A DNA stretch of 64,000 bases from assembly GCA_033557465.1 (NCBI GenBank), contig CM066033.1, positions 705,035,637 through 705,099,636 on the forward strand, given 5' to 3'. How positions within the stretch are numbered: position 1 is the first letter of the stretch; each line of letters opens with the position of its first letter. Below are positions 23,189 to 33,070 of the stretch, piece by piece. The translations under genes were made by a program, and so were the position numbers. Under the pieces are notes generated by a model. That model had not been told where the DNA came from. It saw only the letters and a program-made list of their open reading frames with translations, and did not search any database. The DNA comes from Ichthyophis bannanicus. Taxonomy: Eukaryota; Chordata; Amphibia; Gymnophiona; Ichthyophiidae.

Positions 23189-24644
23189 TGTGGTGACGAA
23201 TCTGCTCCAGAGCCCGGGGAAATAGAAAAAACACAGACGTTTACCTCCAGGCAGAAAGAAAGTGCAGGGAGCCGTGACTTTAAAAGTTCAGCTGGATAGA
23301 AAAAAAACATATCTAAAGCTGCTGTCCTAAGGCCACGCCCCAACACCATAGCAACTAAGGGAGGTAATGAGAGACAGCTGAGGGAGGAGTGGAAAGGTGC
23401 AGGGCATCCCCACTCATTTAAGCTCCAGAGAACAGGAAGTGAGAGAGACGGAAGGGGGAACGGAAGAGAAATCAGGAGCAAGCACAACCAAGAGAACTGC
23501 AGAGAAACAGAATTGGAAGAAATCCTGAAGGAAACAGAAAGAAAGGATTCTAGCAGAGAGCCCAGAGAAAGGTACTCTAATGACAGCTTAAGGGAAGACT
23601 CTCCTCATAGCCAGCAACAGAGCCTTGAGCAGAGCCAGTGTGGTAGAAAGGCTACAGCTGGTCTAGAAAGCAGGAGGTTTAATCCTGAAGAGACTGCTGT
23701 CTATAACCCAGGTACGGGGACTTTCCAGGAGGAGCTGGGTCAAAGAATTTTACCTCGGGGAAGGCTGTTAAAGAGAGCTGTTAAAAGAAAGGAGCTGAAT
23801 TCTTTAGAAGTTCTAAATAGCTTGCTGCGGGATAAGGATTTCCTGTGCCCTGATAACACCCCTGAGCCAAGAGGGAGGTCTCATTGGGAACGGGTTGTTA
23901 AGCTGCTGGAAGAAATTAAACCCACACTGTCCCAAGCTGTTTCCAGGCCGGAGACTGCAGAGTCTGACTGTGAGTGTATGCAAATAGATGAGGCTGATAT
24001 TGAATCTGATTTCTCAGAATGTGAGATGGACTGTGCTTTATCTAGGAGGGTAAAGTGAAAACCTATAGATTATAAACCTGAAGGAAATCCCAGACTTATT
24101 ATGCTTGAATGTCTGTGGTTAAAACAAGCCTAAGAAGATTTGATATGAAGTTGCTGCTGTGGTTTTAAAATGCATGAGACCGTCAGGACTGCATTCTGAA
24201 TGTGTCTGGAGCAATTAACAAAACCTGTGATAATCCAAGTAAAAAGGAAAACTTAAAGTATAAGTGTTGCAGTTTAAAGAACACTGTTTTGAAGCTAAAG
24301 CTAGCCAAAGACTGTAACGTGATAATTTGTGACGTGCTGAGGGAAGCAAAGGTAATTAGAGACTCTGGAAAAAGTTTTGTACAGAAGTTATCTTTCTTTT
24401 GAGGAAAAGTATCTTACCTTATATGATGTGCCAAGCTTCTATGGAAGTTCCTTGAACAAAGGAGGCAAATAAATTTCCTGTGTTGCTTTCAAACCCTCGG
24501 CTTAATCATTTATTCACAACTACAACTCAGTGCAAGCAACTACAACTCCCAGAAGCCCTAGCTCTGGGAGCTCATATAAAGGGGCTTTGAAAGGGCCCCT
24601 TTCCCTTCTATAGGCAACTGCCTAGGCGGGGCAAGGAGGCCACA
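23189..24644 (+). mobile_element. Solo LTR (1.46 kb) carrying an ORF
   Basis: It begins TGTGGTGACG and ends AGGCCACA, so the termini are the inverted repeat TGTGG/CCACA. It is flanked by ATAC at 23185-23188 and at 24645-24648, a perfect 4-bp duplication. AATAAATTTCCTGTGTTGCT near 24470 closely resembles the poly(A)-signal region of the Gypsy LTR (complement of 58418-58445), so the two LTRs belong to one lineage. Confidence 0.85.
23513..24058 (+). CDS. LTR-encoded ORF, 181 codons, related to the Gypsy LTR ORF
   Basis: It opens near 23513 and ends at a TGA at 24056-24058. The N-terminal half is Glu/Arg/Ser-rich and looks disordered. The C-terminal half has HWERVVKLLEEIKP and ends in an acidic patch, ESDFSECEMDCA. 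The Gypsy LTR ORF has KWERLFNLLKSLKQK and ends VSEMECDAC. Same order, same spacing and a similar distance from the stop, so I take them as homologous. Function is unknown; a charged regulatory or nucleic-acid-binding protein is only a guess. Confidence 0.6.
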   Translation: MEEILKETERKDSSREPRERYSNDSLREDSPHSQQQSLEQSQCGRKATAGLESRRFNPEETAVYNPGTGTFQEELGQRILPRGRLLKRAVKRKELNSLEVLNSLLRDKDFLCPDNTPEPRGRSHWERVVKLLEEIKPTLSQAVSRPETAESDCECMQIDEADIESDFSECEMDCALSRRVK

Positions 24645-24721
24645 ATACTCATACATATATATATATATATTCCCCTATGGACCTGACAGATACTCTCTAT
24701 CCTTTTCCATGCTGTTCCAGC

Positions 24722-24895
24722 ATACTTATTTTATTTATTTATTTACATTCTCTTATATACCGCGCTATTCTGCATCAGTGCGGTTTACATTGAACAAACT
24801 GAAATTACATTGAACAGGGCACTATAACTTGGAGATAGCTATTTTACAGGGAACATGGGCTATGGAGGGTTAGGGTTCTCCATAATCAACCACTC
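24722..24895 (-). repeat. Fragment of a LINE/SINE 3' tail
   Basis: TTATTTATTTATTTACATTC followed by a text ending TTACAGGGAACATGGGC matches the tail part of the minus-strand SINE at 19690-19825. Only the tail is present. Confidence 0.6.
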
Positions 24896-25561
24896 CTGTG
24901 GTAGTTGAGGAGTTTTTGTACCATGACCTTCAGTTTAGGTACACCTGAAGCCCTCCATATATTTTCCTCTTCAATTAGGAGGGACTTTCTGAATCTTCAG
25001 AAAATGAGAGGCTACAATGCCTCATTACTCCTATCCTTCTTTGTTATCGGATATAGGGATCTTTGAAACTCCCTTCTCCTATAAGAACTATGTCACTTTA
25101 AAGTCAAAAGAGCTTCAGTTTTTATCTAATAGGGACTTCCGCATTTTCCGCAAAGTCCTACCTCATTGAACTACCCCAGTCCACTGGGATTGTTTCTTCT
25201 CACCCTAAGGGGTCTAACCTCAGCCTGTTTATTGCACAGTTATTTACCTCTCCTTATATTGAGGTACTCCCTGGGGATATTCTGTTAGTTCATATTCACA
25301 AATCCACATGAACCTCCATATACCCCTTTACAATACCACCAGGTGAGGTCCATAGTGGTTTATTGCTCCCAATATTACCATTAAATATCACCTGCACAGA
25401 GACTCCTATCTAAGCATCCTGTTTGGTGCAGCTGTTCCACAGCACATCTTTGTGGTTCAACTCCTACCCTCCATTCCTAGGATGCCTGGGGTTTTGGTAA
25501 ATAGCATGGCTCTCAGATTCGCAAAATGCTGGGACTCCTCCAGGCATCTCAACTTGGGAAT

Positions 25562-25661
25562 CCCCATATGTGAAGACTCATTCCTGCTTGTTCCTGGAGA
25601 TAGCACAGTTACTTACCTGTAACAGGTGATCTCTGGGAACAGCAGGAATAAGTCTTCACAA
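25562..25661 (+). repeat. ICR of DIRS D
   Basis: CCCCATATGTGAAGACTCAT to CCTGGAG, then ATA, then GCACAGTTACTTACCTGTAA. Complement of both tips joined. Confidence 0.88.
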
Positions 25662-25744
25662 CCCACCCACCTCCCCTAGGAGTTGCATTTCTCTATTTCT
25701 ATCTTTCCCTTTCTCGCTCTCTCTTTGTCTCAGCTTTAAAACTT

Positions 25745-25931
25745 AACTGAGGAGAGGCAGTTGGGAAAGGCGGGAAGGCAGCACGCAGGCGTGTTGGGAT
25801 GCTTCCAAAAGCATTCTGATTGGACGCTGGGGAGCGTTCCCGCGCAGACTCCGTCGGTACCGACGTACCTATATGTGAAGACTTATTCCTGCTGTTCCCA
25901 GAGATCACCTGTTACAGGTAAGTAACTGTGC
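25745..25931 (+). repeat. Right inverted terminal repeat and tip of DIRS D
   Basis: Inverse of 18822-18981, with CGTCGGTACCGACG near 25852 and the tip GTTACAGGTAAGTAACTGTG ending at 25931. Confidence 0.88.
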
Positions 25932-26024
25932 TTTTCCTTGAATCCTGCTGAACCAGTCCTGGACCTGCCCTGGAAAACTTTCTACAGTTTGGAAAACCCT
26001 TTTACAATTTACATTGCATTATTG

Positions 26025-26318
26025 TTGTAGAGGAGATCAAACCTAAGCTTTCTTTAGAAGCTCAGATGACAAGACTTTGACTTTCATACATTGGACACAT
26101 CATGCGAAGAGAGAGATCATTCGAGAAACACATCATGCTTGGCAAGATAGAAGGTCTACACAAAAGAGGAAGGCCAGCAATGAGATGGATCGATATAATA
26201 ATAGCAACTACGGGTACCAGTCTGTCAACAATGAGCCTGACTGAAGACCGAACACAATTTAGGACAACTATCCAGAAGGTCGCCACGAGTCGACACCGAC
26301 TCGAAGGCACTTAACAAC
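26025..26318 (+). pseudogene. 3' fragment of an RTE/BovB-like LINE
   Basis: The ORF at 26102-26314 holds the end block RRERSFEKHIMLGKIEG and RGRPAMRWID, and it stops in GGCACTTAACAACAA. It is a 5'-truncated insertion of the family at 17646-17905. Confidence 0.85.
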
Positions 26319-26377
26319 AAATTGTTGTAGTGCCTGCTCAAGATAAAATTATGGTAAGAGTACCAAATACTAATTCC

Positions 26378-26734
26378 CAGTGGCATAAATTCCCCTCAAG
26401 CAGACTGCACAATGCAGGGGGAGCCTGGCCAGAAAGGGGGCCCACACAGCAGTGATGGCTACAGCAGCGTGGCAAACTTACTATATCACATTTGCCACAC
26501 TACTCCTCTCTTGTAAGTCTGCTGCAGGCCTGGCGGCTTTTCTTCGCTGGCCCAAAGTCTCATGAAAACAGCCACATCATAAGAGGCGAGGAACGGCCAC
26601 CGGGCCACAGCAAACTTACAAGAGTGTAGCAGCGTGGCAGACACAATGAAGTAATTTTTCTGCCACCACCGCCACAATAGAGGGCCCTCAGCAACATTTT
26701 TCTTGGGGGCCTCTCATTTTAACTTACACCACTG
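26378..26734. mobile_element. hAT-type MITE with 8-bp target duplication
   Basis: The termini CAGTGGCATAAATT and AACTTACACCACTG are inverted repeats with a few changes. The flanks CTAATTCC (26370-26377) and CTAGTTCC (26735-26742) match at 7 of 8 bases, the duplication size of hAT. The 357-bp body is non-coding. Confidence 0.8.
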
Positions 26735-26824
26735 CTAGTTCCAATTGTTTGTTCCAATGGTTCACTGTTGTTTTTGCTAATAGTTGTTGAATTTTTTCTC
26801 TGAGTTTTTAAGTCTTGCTTATTG

Positions 26825-26965
26825 CTTGAGAAGTGTCTTACTGGCTTCTCTCAGTGCTGTACCAGTGGTTATACATTCTGATGACATTATTGAAAGATAC
26901 TCAATTCTGCCTCCACCTGTTGACAAGAAAACCTAACCTACTTGTCTGGACTGGTCTAGCAGGAT
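26825..26965 (+). repeat. Unnamed dispersed repeat, copy 1
   Basis: It reads TACTGGCTTCTCTCAGTGCT and ends near TGGACTGGTCTAGCAGG. A diverged copy lies on the minus strand at 31560-31735. I do not recognise the family. Confidence 0.5.
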
Positions 26966-27480
26966 TCAAAGAAAAGAAATCATCAGGTATGATTAAAATT
27001 TCTCCTTCTTATTGTTCACGTGTTTTTATATTCTGTAAATATTTTGGTTTATTATTGAATTGTACAATCTATTTGATATTTTTAGTAGTCTCCAGGTAAT
27101 ATATCTAATTGTACCAAAGGTTTAGAGATTGTATATGTTCATCTTTTTCCTCACATGGCACTCTCAGTACTCTTGGAAAGGAGTGATTGAGATGGAGACA
27201 TTTTTCATGCTGATTTGATTAGCTTCAGGGCGAAAGTTAAGCTAGCCTTTACTGTGCCTGAATTTCACTGCTTTGCAATAACTCAGCAGTGACTCATTAT
27301 CGCCGCTGCATGGTTATTGCCAGGTGCTGCCCCAGGAACACCCCAATGCTAATCGGTTAGCATCGGAACGTGCAGCCGCAGCTCCCGCAGATATTCAGTG
27401 ACACTAATTATGTTTAATGCCACTGAATATCCCGGACAGGTCTGCTAACAGTGTTTTTTTTCTTTTAATTATTTATTAAT
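26966..27480. other. Non-coding stretch, nothing recognised
   Basis: AT-rich sequence followed by a more GC-rich segment (27230-27440). No ORF or repeat structure could be supported. Confidence 0.4.
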
Positions 27481-27863
27481 CTCCAGGAACAAGCAGGAAT
27501 GTAGTCTTCACATATGGGTGACGTCAGCACTGACTGAGACCGCATGGGCATGCTCCCCAGCATCCTATAGGAAAGCCTTTAGGAGTATTCCACTGCGCCT
27601 GCATGACTGCCTTCCCGCTCTTCTGACTCCCTCTCCTCTGTTCTTCTTTTTCCGTGGAGCCACCAGGATCAGTTTTTCGCTTTTCTTGTCACCACAGAAA
27701 ATATATCGGTATAGCGCTTATGCCTTCCCATTTTTTCACCGGCCTCGCCCCCGATTCCAGTACTCTCTCCCAATTTCTTTTTACCTCTTATAATTTTTCC
27801 TTTTTTCATTTTTCCTTCAAGGGCCTCTGGCCCCATATAGGCCTTTGGCCTACTCTCTCCACA

Positions 27864-28330
27864 ATGGAGAAACACCCTAGCAGTTTCAAAAAATGCACCA
27901 ATTTCGGTCACAGACACACATAAATAGTGCCTTAAGTGCTTCGGTCCTGACCATGACCCAGATTCTTGCTCCCTCTGCAAGCAGATGTCAGAGAGGTCTG
28001 GGAAACTGGACCAGGAAATTGTCGGAACTTCTATCGGATTCAGCTTCATTAGCATCAACATCCTTCCGTACTTCATTGGCTTCAAAGGTATCTAAAACTC
28101 GAAGAACTCAAAGCATAGTTCAGACTCTAAGAGAAAGAAGACTTCGAGATCCCCACAGAAATCTCCACGGGATCCGAAGCTTCATCCAAGGAATCCAAAG
28201 AGACATCGAGAGGATCGAAGGAGAAGTCCCATTCAAAACAGAGAGACTCCCTGAAGATATCCCCTGATGCTGGCCACAAAACCGAACACCCCTGGCAGGA
28301 GGACTTATCCTCCAAAGCCTTCGTGGGGAA
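27864..28330 (+). pseudogene. DIRS H gag remnant
   Basis: ATG at 27864 begins MEKHPSSFKKCTNF, matching the B gag start with a lost cysteine. A WCLKC-like segment appears in a shifted frame with a TAG at about 27921. Ser/Arg-rich coding follows until the deletion junction near 28330-28390. Confidence 0.65.
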
Positions 28331-28389
28331 CCAGGAGGCCTCCGAGGCTTCGACCTCGGCAGAGCACCCGGTGCCTGCATTTCTGCAAG

Positions 28390-29930
28390 TCCCGTTTTGT
28401 TTCTGGACCAGACACCTGGCGGACAGGCTCAGTCATATTCTCCACCCACACGAGTGAAGTCTAGACCCTTGCTCAGTGGCACAGATCTTCAAGGTCTGGG
28501 GAACTCCAGTCATTGACCTCTTTGCCACTCCACAAACAGCAGACTTCCACAGTTCTTTTCCAGAGTTCCGTACAAGCTAAGTCAAGCAAATGATGCTTTT
28601 CACCTATATTGGGGTCAGGGACTGCTTTATGCACTTCCCCCCACACCCCTAATTCCGAAGACCCTCTTCAAACTCCAGCTCCAACGAGGCACTATGATTC
28701 TCACAGCCCCCTTCTGGTTCCATCAGCCCTGGTTTCCCCTTCTACTTCGACTTCAAAAGACTCAGCCATTCAGTCTGGGCTACAATCAGGGTCTTCTATC
28801 TCAGAACGATATAACAATTCTATATCCAAATCTGTGATCTCTCCATCTGACTGCATGGCTGCTGAAGGGATGATGCACTAGCATTGCCACCTTCCTCAGG
28901 AGGTAAAGGACATCCTCCTGGCTTCAAGAACACCCTCCACCAGATGGGCCTACGTATGCAAATGGTGCAGATTTGGATCATGGTGCTCACAGGACAACCT
29001 CATTCCCTTCGATGCACCAGTGCCTGCATTTCTGTAATATCTTTCATTTGTCTTTCTCAAGACTAAAGACCAATTTGGTTAGAGTTCACCTCAGTGCCAC
29101 TGCGGCTTTTGACAAACCAATCAATGGCCAATCCATCTCGGTGCATCCCCTAGTGGCACGTTTTATGAGAGGCCTTCTTCTCTCTAAGCCATCCATTAGA
29201 GTACCTCCCGTGGCGTGGGATCTCAATGTGGTCTTGGCACAGCTTCTCAAACCCCCGTTTGAATCTCTAACTACTGCTCACCTATAGTACTTGTCTTGGA
29301 AGGTCATATTCCTAGTTGCTCTAACCTCGGCCAGGCACATCAGTGTATTACAAGCCTTGGTGGCTCATCCACCATACAACAGATTCCATCATGACAATGT
29401 CATCCTATGGACATACCCTTTCTTTCTGCCAAAGGTGATATCTTCCTTCCACATCAATCAATCAGTAATACTTCCGGTCTTCTTTCCAAGACCTCACTCT
29501 TCCCATGCAGAAGCAACCCTGCACACGGATTGCAAACAAGCCCTGACCTTCTATCTGCAGAGGACTCAGGATTTCCGCAAGTCTTCTCAATTGTTTGTTT
29601 CCTTTGACCCCACTCACTTCAGGCTTCCTGTAACAAAGTGTACGCTCTCCAGATGGATAGCAAACCATCACCTTTGCTTATGATAAAGCAGGACTCTCCC
29701 TCACAGGCCACATCACTGCTCACAATGTCTGAGCCATAGCAGCTTCTGTAGCCAACCTACGCTCAGTGGCCATTGACGAAATTTGCCAGGCAGCAATCTG
29801 GTCCTCCATTCACACCTTTTCCGCTCACTACAGCTTGGACAAGGACTTCCGCCAGGATGCGGCTTTGGCCAGGTTATCCTTCAACATCTCTTTGGAACAT
29901 AGCTACAATTCCTCCCTCCGCCCTCTCTGT
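28390..29930 (+). pseudogene. DIRS H RNase H end, MT region and tyrosine recombinase remnants
   Basis: HLADRLSHIL and HPHEW (near 28410-28460) are the RNase H end, and VIDLFATP (near 28510) starts the MT part. Recombinase pieces: NLVRVHLSATAAFDKP (29070-29120), WDLNVVLAQLLKPPFE (29215-29275), the first catalytic Arg in TSARHISVLQAL (29325-29360), a TAHNV segment whose Arg codon is now a TGA (about 29720), and a TTCCGCTCACTACAGCTTGG Tyr block (29820). Multiple stops, for example at 29286-29288, show it is dead. Confidence 0.78.
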
Positions 29931-30074
29931 TTATCCAGATCTCCATGGCAGCAATGTCTATGTCCAACTAAAACCAATCTCACCTTTCTGACCTGGTGTC
30001 CAAGTCTCCTGAAGATCTGGGAGCTAGGGAGCCCCATATGTGAAGACTACATTCCTGCTTGTTCCTGGAGATAG

Positions 30075-31158
30075 TAAAATAGTAAATGATGGCAGATAAA
30101 GACCAGTATGATCCATCTAGTCTGCCCAGTAAGATGGCAAGAGTAGTGCACCTGCCGCTCCGTGCAGGCTACCCCTCCCCATGTCTTTGTTTTAGGGGTG
30201 AACCCACCGCTCTGTGTAGGACACCCCTGTATGTTGAGAAATTAGTTAAGTTTATTTTGATTTTATCCTGTTGCTATAAAGGGATCCACTGTCCCATGCC
30301 ATTTTGAATTCTGTCACTTTATTTGCCCCCACCATTTCCATCGGGAGGGCATTCCAAGCATCCACCACCCTCTCAGTGAAAAAGTATTTCCTGATATTGC
30401 CTTTCAATTTTCCACCTTGCAGTTTCATGTTATGCCCTCTAGTTTTACAGCTTCCCAGTCTTTGGAAGAGGTTTGTTTGTTCATTATTTCTCTTTAAGTA
30501 TTTAAAGGTCTGAATCATATCTCCCCTGTCCCTCCTCTCCTCCAGAGTGTACATATTTAGGTCTTCAAGTCTCTTCTCATAAGGCTTCTGACACAGGCTC
30601 CAAATCATTTTGGTTGCCTTCTGAACAGTTTCCAGTCTTTTTATAACCTTTGCAAGATATGGTCTTCAAAACTGAACACAGTATTCCAAGTGAGACCTCA
30701 CCAGTGACTTCTACAATGGCATCAGTACCTCTTCCTTTCTGCTGGTAATTCCTCTTTGCATGCAACCCAACATCCTCCTGGCTTTTGCCACTGCCTTGTC
30801 GCACTGTTTTGCCACCTTGAGATCCGCAGAAATAATCACACCAAGGTCCTTCTCCTGGTCCGTGCACACCAACCTCTCGCCCCCTATCGCGTACATTTCC
30901 CCTGGATTTCTGCTTCCCAAGTGCATGACACTGCACTTCTTCGCATTAAATCTTAACTGTCAAGCATTAGACCATTCTTCCAGCTTTTGTAGATCTTTCC
31001 TCATGTTATCCACTACCTCAGGGGCGTCCACTCTGTTGCAAAATTTCGTGTCATCTACAAAAAGACAGACTTTTCAATGCAGTCCTTCAGCAATATCACT
31101 CACAAATACATTGAACAGTGCCGGGCCCAGTACCGAACCCTGGGGCACCCCGCTAATC
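30075..31158 (-). mobile_element. 5'-truncated CR1 LINE inside the DIRS H ICR
   Basis: On the minus strand it carries the RT end (DVPQGS-like text near 31130, then LGVIISADLKVAKQC and RKEEVLMPL) and the 3' end GACTAGATGGATCATACTGG to the tail at 30075. It is the same subfamily as 4365-6600 but keeps the 3' terminus. The left ICR half ends GGAGATAG at 30074 and the right half resumes in ACCTGTAACAGGTG near 31158; about 12 bases of the ICR are missing. Confidence 0.85.
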
Positions 31159-31559
31159 ACCTGTAACAGGTGATCTCTGGGAACTGCAAGAATTTAGTCT
31201 TCACAACCCACCGTCCTCCCCTTGGAGTTGTAGGATGATTATTTTTACTCTTCCTTCTCAGCTACAAACCCAACTGAGAAGAGGGTGTCAGAAGAATGGG
31301 AAGGCAGTCACACAGGCACAGTGGTATACTCCAAAAAGCTTACCTATAGGACACTGGGGAGCATTCCCGCGCGGGCTCCATCGGTGCCGACATCACCCAT
31401 ATGTGAAAACTAAATTCCTTCTGTTCCTGGAGATCACCTGTTACAGCTGAATAACAGCACTTTATTTATTAATCCCTTTGAATATTGAGCCTTACATGTC
31501 TATGTGGATGGTAATATTTTAAGGAAGTGCCTACTTAGGCATGGTTTATAAAATAAAAG

Positions 31560-31735
31560 TAGGTACCTGCTTCTTATCCGGATAGTGCAGCCCAAATGAG
31601 TGGGTCGTGCTTTGTTGCCAGAAGGTGGATGACAACTTGAGAAACCTTAGTGATGTCATCATTTGGTATACATACTGGTGCAACATTGAAAGAAGCCAGT
31701 ATTTATCTGTCTCTAGCAGATGACAAATTGTCTGA
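31560..31735 (-). repeat. Unnamed dispersed repeat, copy 2
   Basis: The complement reads TACTGGCTTCTTTCAATGTT and TGATGACATCACTAAG, a diverged copy of 26825-26965. The flanking sequence, 31461-32205, holds nothing else I recognise. Confidence 0.45.
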
Positions 31736-32205
31736 ACTGGTGTAGTAGTGCATATAGGCAGGTCTCCCCTGGCCTTGACCATAGTCCTATGACCAGAGTG
31801 ACTGAAATCTGTAGGCCCAGCACTGCTCAAAGCTTGGGTGTCCCTTTGTCTCCTAGAGCCAACAGCTTTCCCTCTATCCAGCCTTGCTACCTATGAGCTC
31901 CTAGTGGCTGTAGAACATGGGTAAGAGGACCCCTACAGGCCCCTGAGGGAGTTTGGTAACTTGGGCACAAGCCTCCCTTGCTGTCCTTTTATATGCTTGT
32001 TTTGGCTTTGCTTCTTTCTGAATTTGTTTTTTTCCTCAAAGTATTTGGCTCATTTGCTGCTTGCAAAAAAGCAGCTCTAAATTAAAACAGAATAAAACAA
32101 AGAAACTCTTTTTTTCAGCAGCTGGGGCTTCCACGTCTGTGTGAGTGCCAGTGGCTCCCTGCTCTGATTTCCCCCATCAGCCCGACAGGTGCTGGGATTC
32201 CTTTT

Positions 32206-32419
32206 CTCTGGGAACAAGCAGGAAGTCTGTCCTCACATATGGGTGAAGGTATCAATGGAGCGCACATGGTAATCACTCCCTAGCTTTCAAAGAAAGCCTT
32301 TGGGAGTTAGGCCATGCATGCGTGGTCACTTCCTGCCCAAAGGTGCCATCTTATCTCAGTCTTCTTTTTTCCACAGAGCCCTGCAGATGGTCCTGTCTGT
32401 TGTCCCCAGTAAAAGTCAG
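32206..32419 (+). mobile_element. DIRS copy J, left end
   Basis: CTCTGGGAACAAGCAGGAAG to about 32395 matches the left ITR of E (CATATGGGTG, CTTTCAAAGAAAGCC, TTCCTGCCCAAAGGTGCCAT). It is preceded by TTTT. It stops at 32419-32422 where DIRS I inserted, and J continues at 38034. Confidence 0.8.
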
Positions 32420-32432
32420 TTTCCTATTCGTC

Positions 32433-32555
32433 TCTCCGGGCCAGTCCAGAACAGATGGGTAGTCAAATCTCCCTCCTCTAGCAGCTGAGGACAGAATTCC
32501 AATTCTTTTGTTGCTAGGCTACACATCACTCCCTTGGTAACAACAGCCAGTCTTT
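32433..32555 (+). repeat. Left inverted terminal repeat of DIRS I
   Basis: TCTCCGGGCCAGTCCAGAAC to GCCAGTCTTT, the near-perfect inverse of 37868-37990. Confidence 0.92.
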
Positions 32556-33070
32556 TTTGTCCTCAGCAGCTGAGATGGATGTGTGAAGATTTCTCTCCCC
32601 ACCTGTTCTCTGTTATTATTCTTTATTTTTCTTATTTTATGGAAGAGTTCTCATTGAAGAGGTAGTGCTGTGCCCTAGCAGGGTGTTTAAGCACTGGGCT
32701 CTGATTTATGTTGTTTTTTTATACTGTGACATCAGTGTCAGTAACTGGTTAAACGATTCAGAGTATGGGACAGAGCCTGTCTCCTCTACTCTGCTAAAGG
32801 TAATTGGGAAGAACAGATCTGGGGGCCCCAGCTACTGTTTCTTATCTGGTAGGCTTTTCAGTTATAGGATCGCTGGCAGCGGTATCTAAGGAGCTAGAGA
32901 GCCTGTCTGTCTACCGGCGTTAGTAGCAGTTATTTTTTGATTAAGAGCTGTGCCGCGGATGTTTGCTCACCTCTCTCTGGCACTCGATTTCTCCGGTACG
33001 GTTTTTTGAAGTTTCTTGTACCTTTCGGTTTTACAAAGTGCCTTCGGTGCCTGTACACTTGCTCTGCGTT

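Larger units (their letters stand above)
21551..25440 (+). other. Non-coding interior of DIRS D
   Basis: Leaving out the solo LTR, this is about 2.4 kb of AT-rich sequence with no long ORF and no RT, RNase H or methyltransferase motif. The last 60 bases (about 25398-25455) align loosely with the end of the recombinase gene in B (GACTCC, TGTTTGGT, CAGCTGTTC, then CAACTCCT). Either the coding part decayed beyond recognition while gag did not, or it was replaced by foreign sequence. Confidence 0.5.
18822..25931 (+). mobile_element. DIRS copy D, gag-only element with nested insertions
   Basis: The left tip CTCCAGGAACAAGCAGGAAT starts at 18822 and the right tip ends GTAACTGTGC at 25931, followed by TTT. 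Gag is present but broken. No RT or RNase H is visible, and only a possible scrap of the recombinase end remains near 25400. A SINE (19686-19975), a solo LTR (23189-24644) and a LINE/SINE tail (24722-24895) have landed in it. Confidence 0.85.
27481..31460 (+). mobile_element. DIRS copy H, internally deleted and decayed
   Basis: The left tip CTCCAGGAACAAGCAGGAAT begins at 27481 and the right tip ends AACAGCAC at 31460, followed by TTT. Between them are a decayed gag start (27864-28330), a jump straight to the end of RNase H (near 28390), MT and recombinase remnants, and an ICR split by a CR1. Gag's C-terminal domain and all of RT are deleted. Confidence 0.82.

Noticed and set aside
23173..23487. 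Minus-strand ORF at the start of the solo LTR
   Set aside because: Leu/Pro/Ser-rich reading of purine-rich LTR sequence; it crosses the LTR boundary, so it cannot be an old gene.
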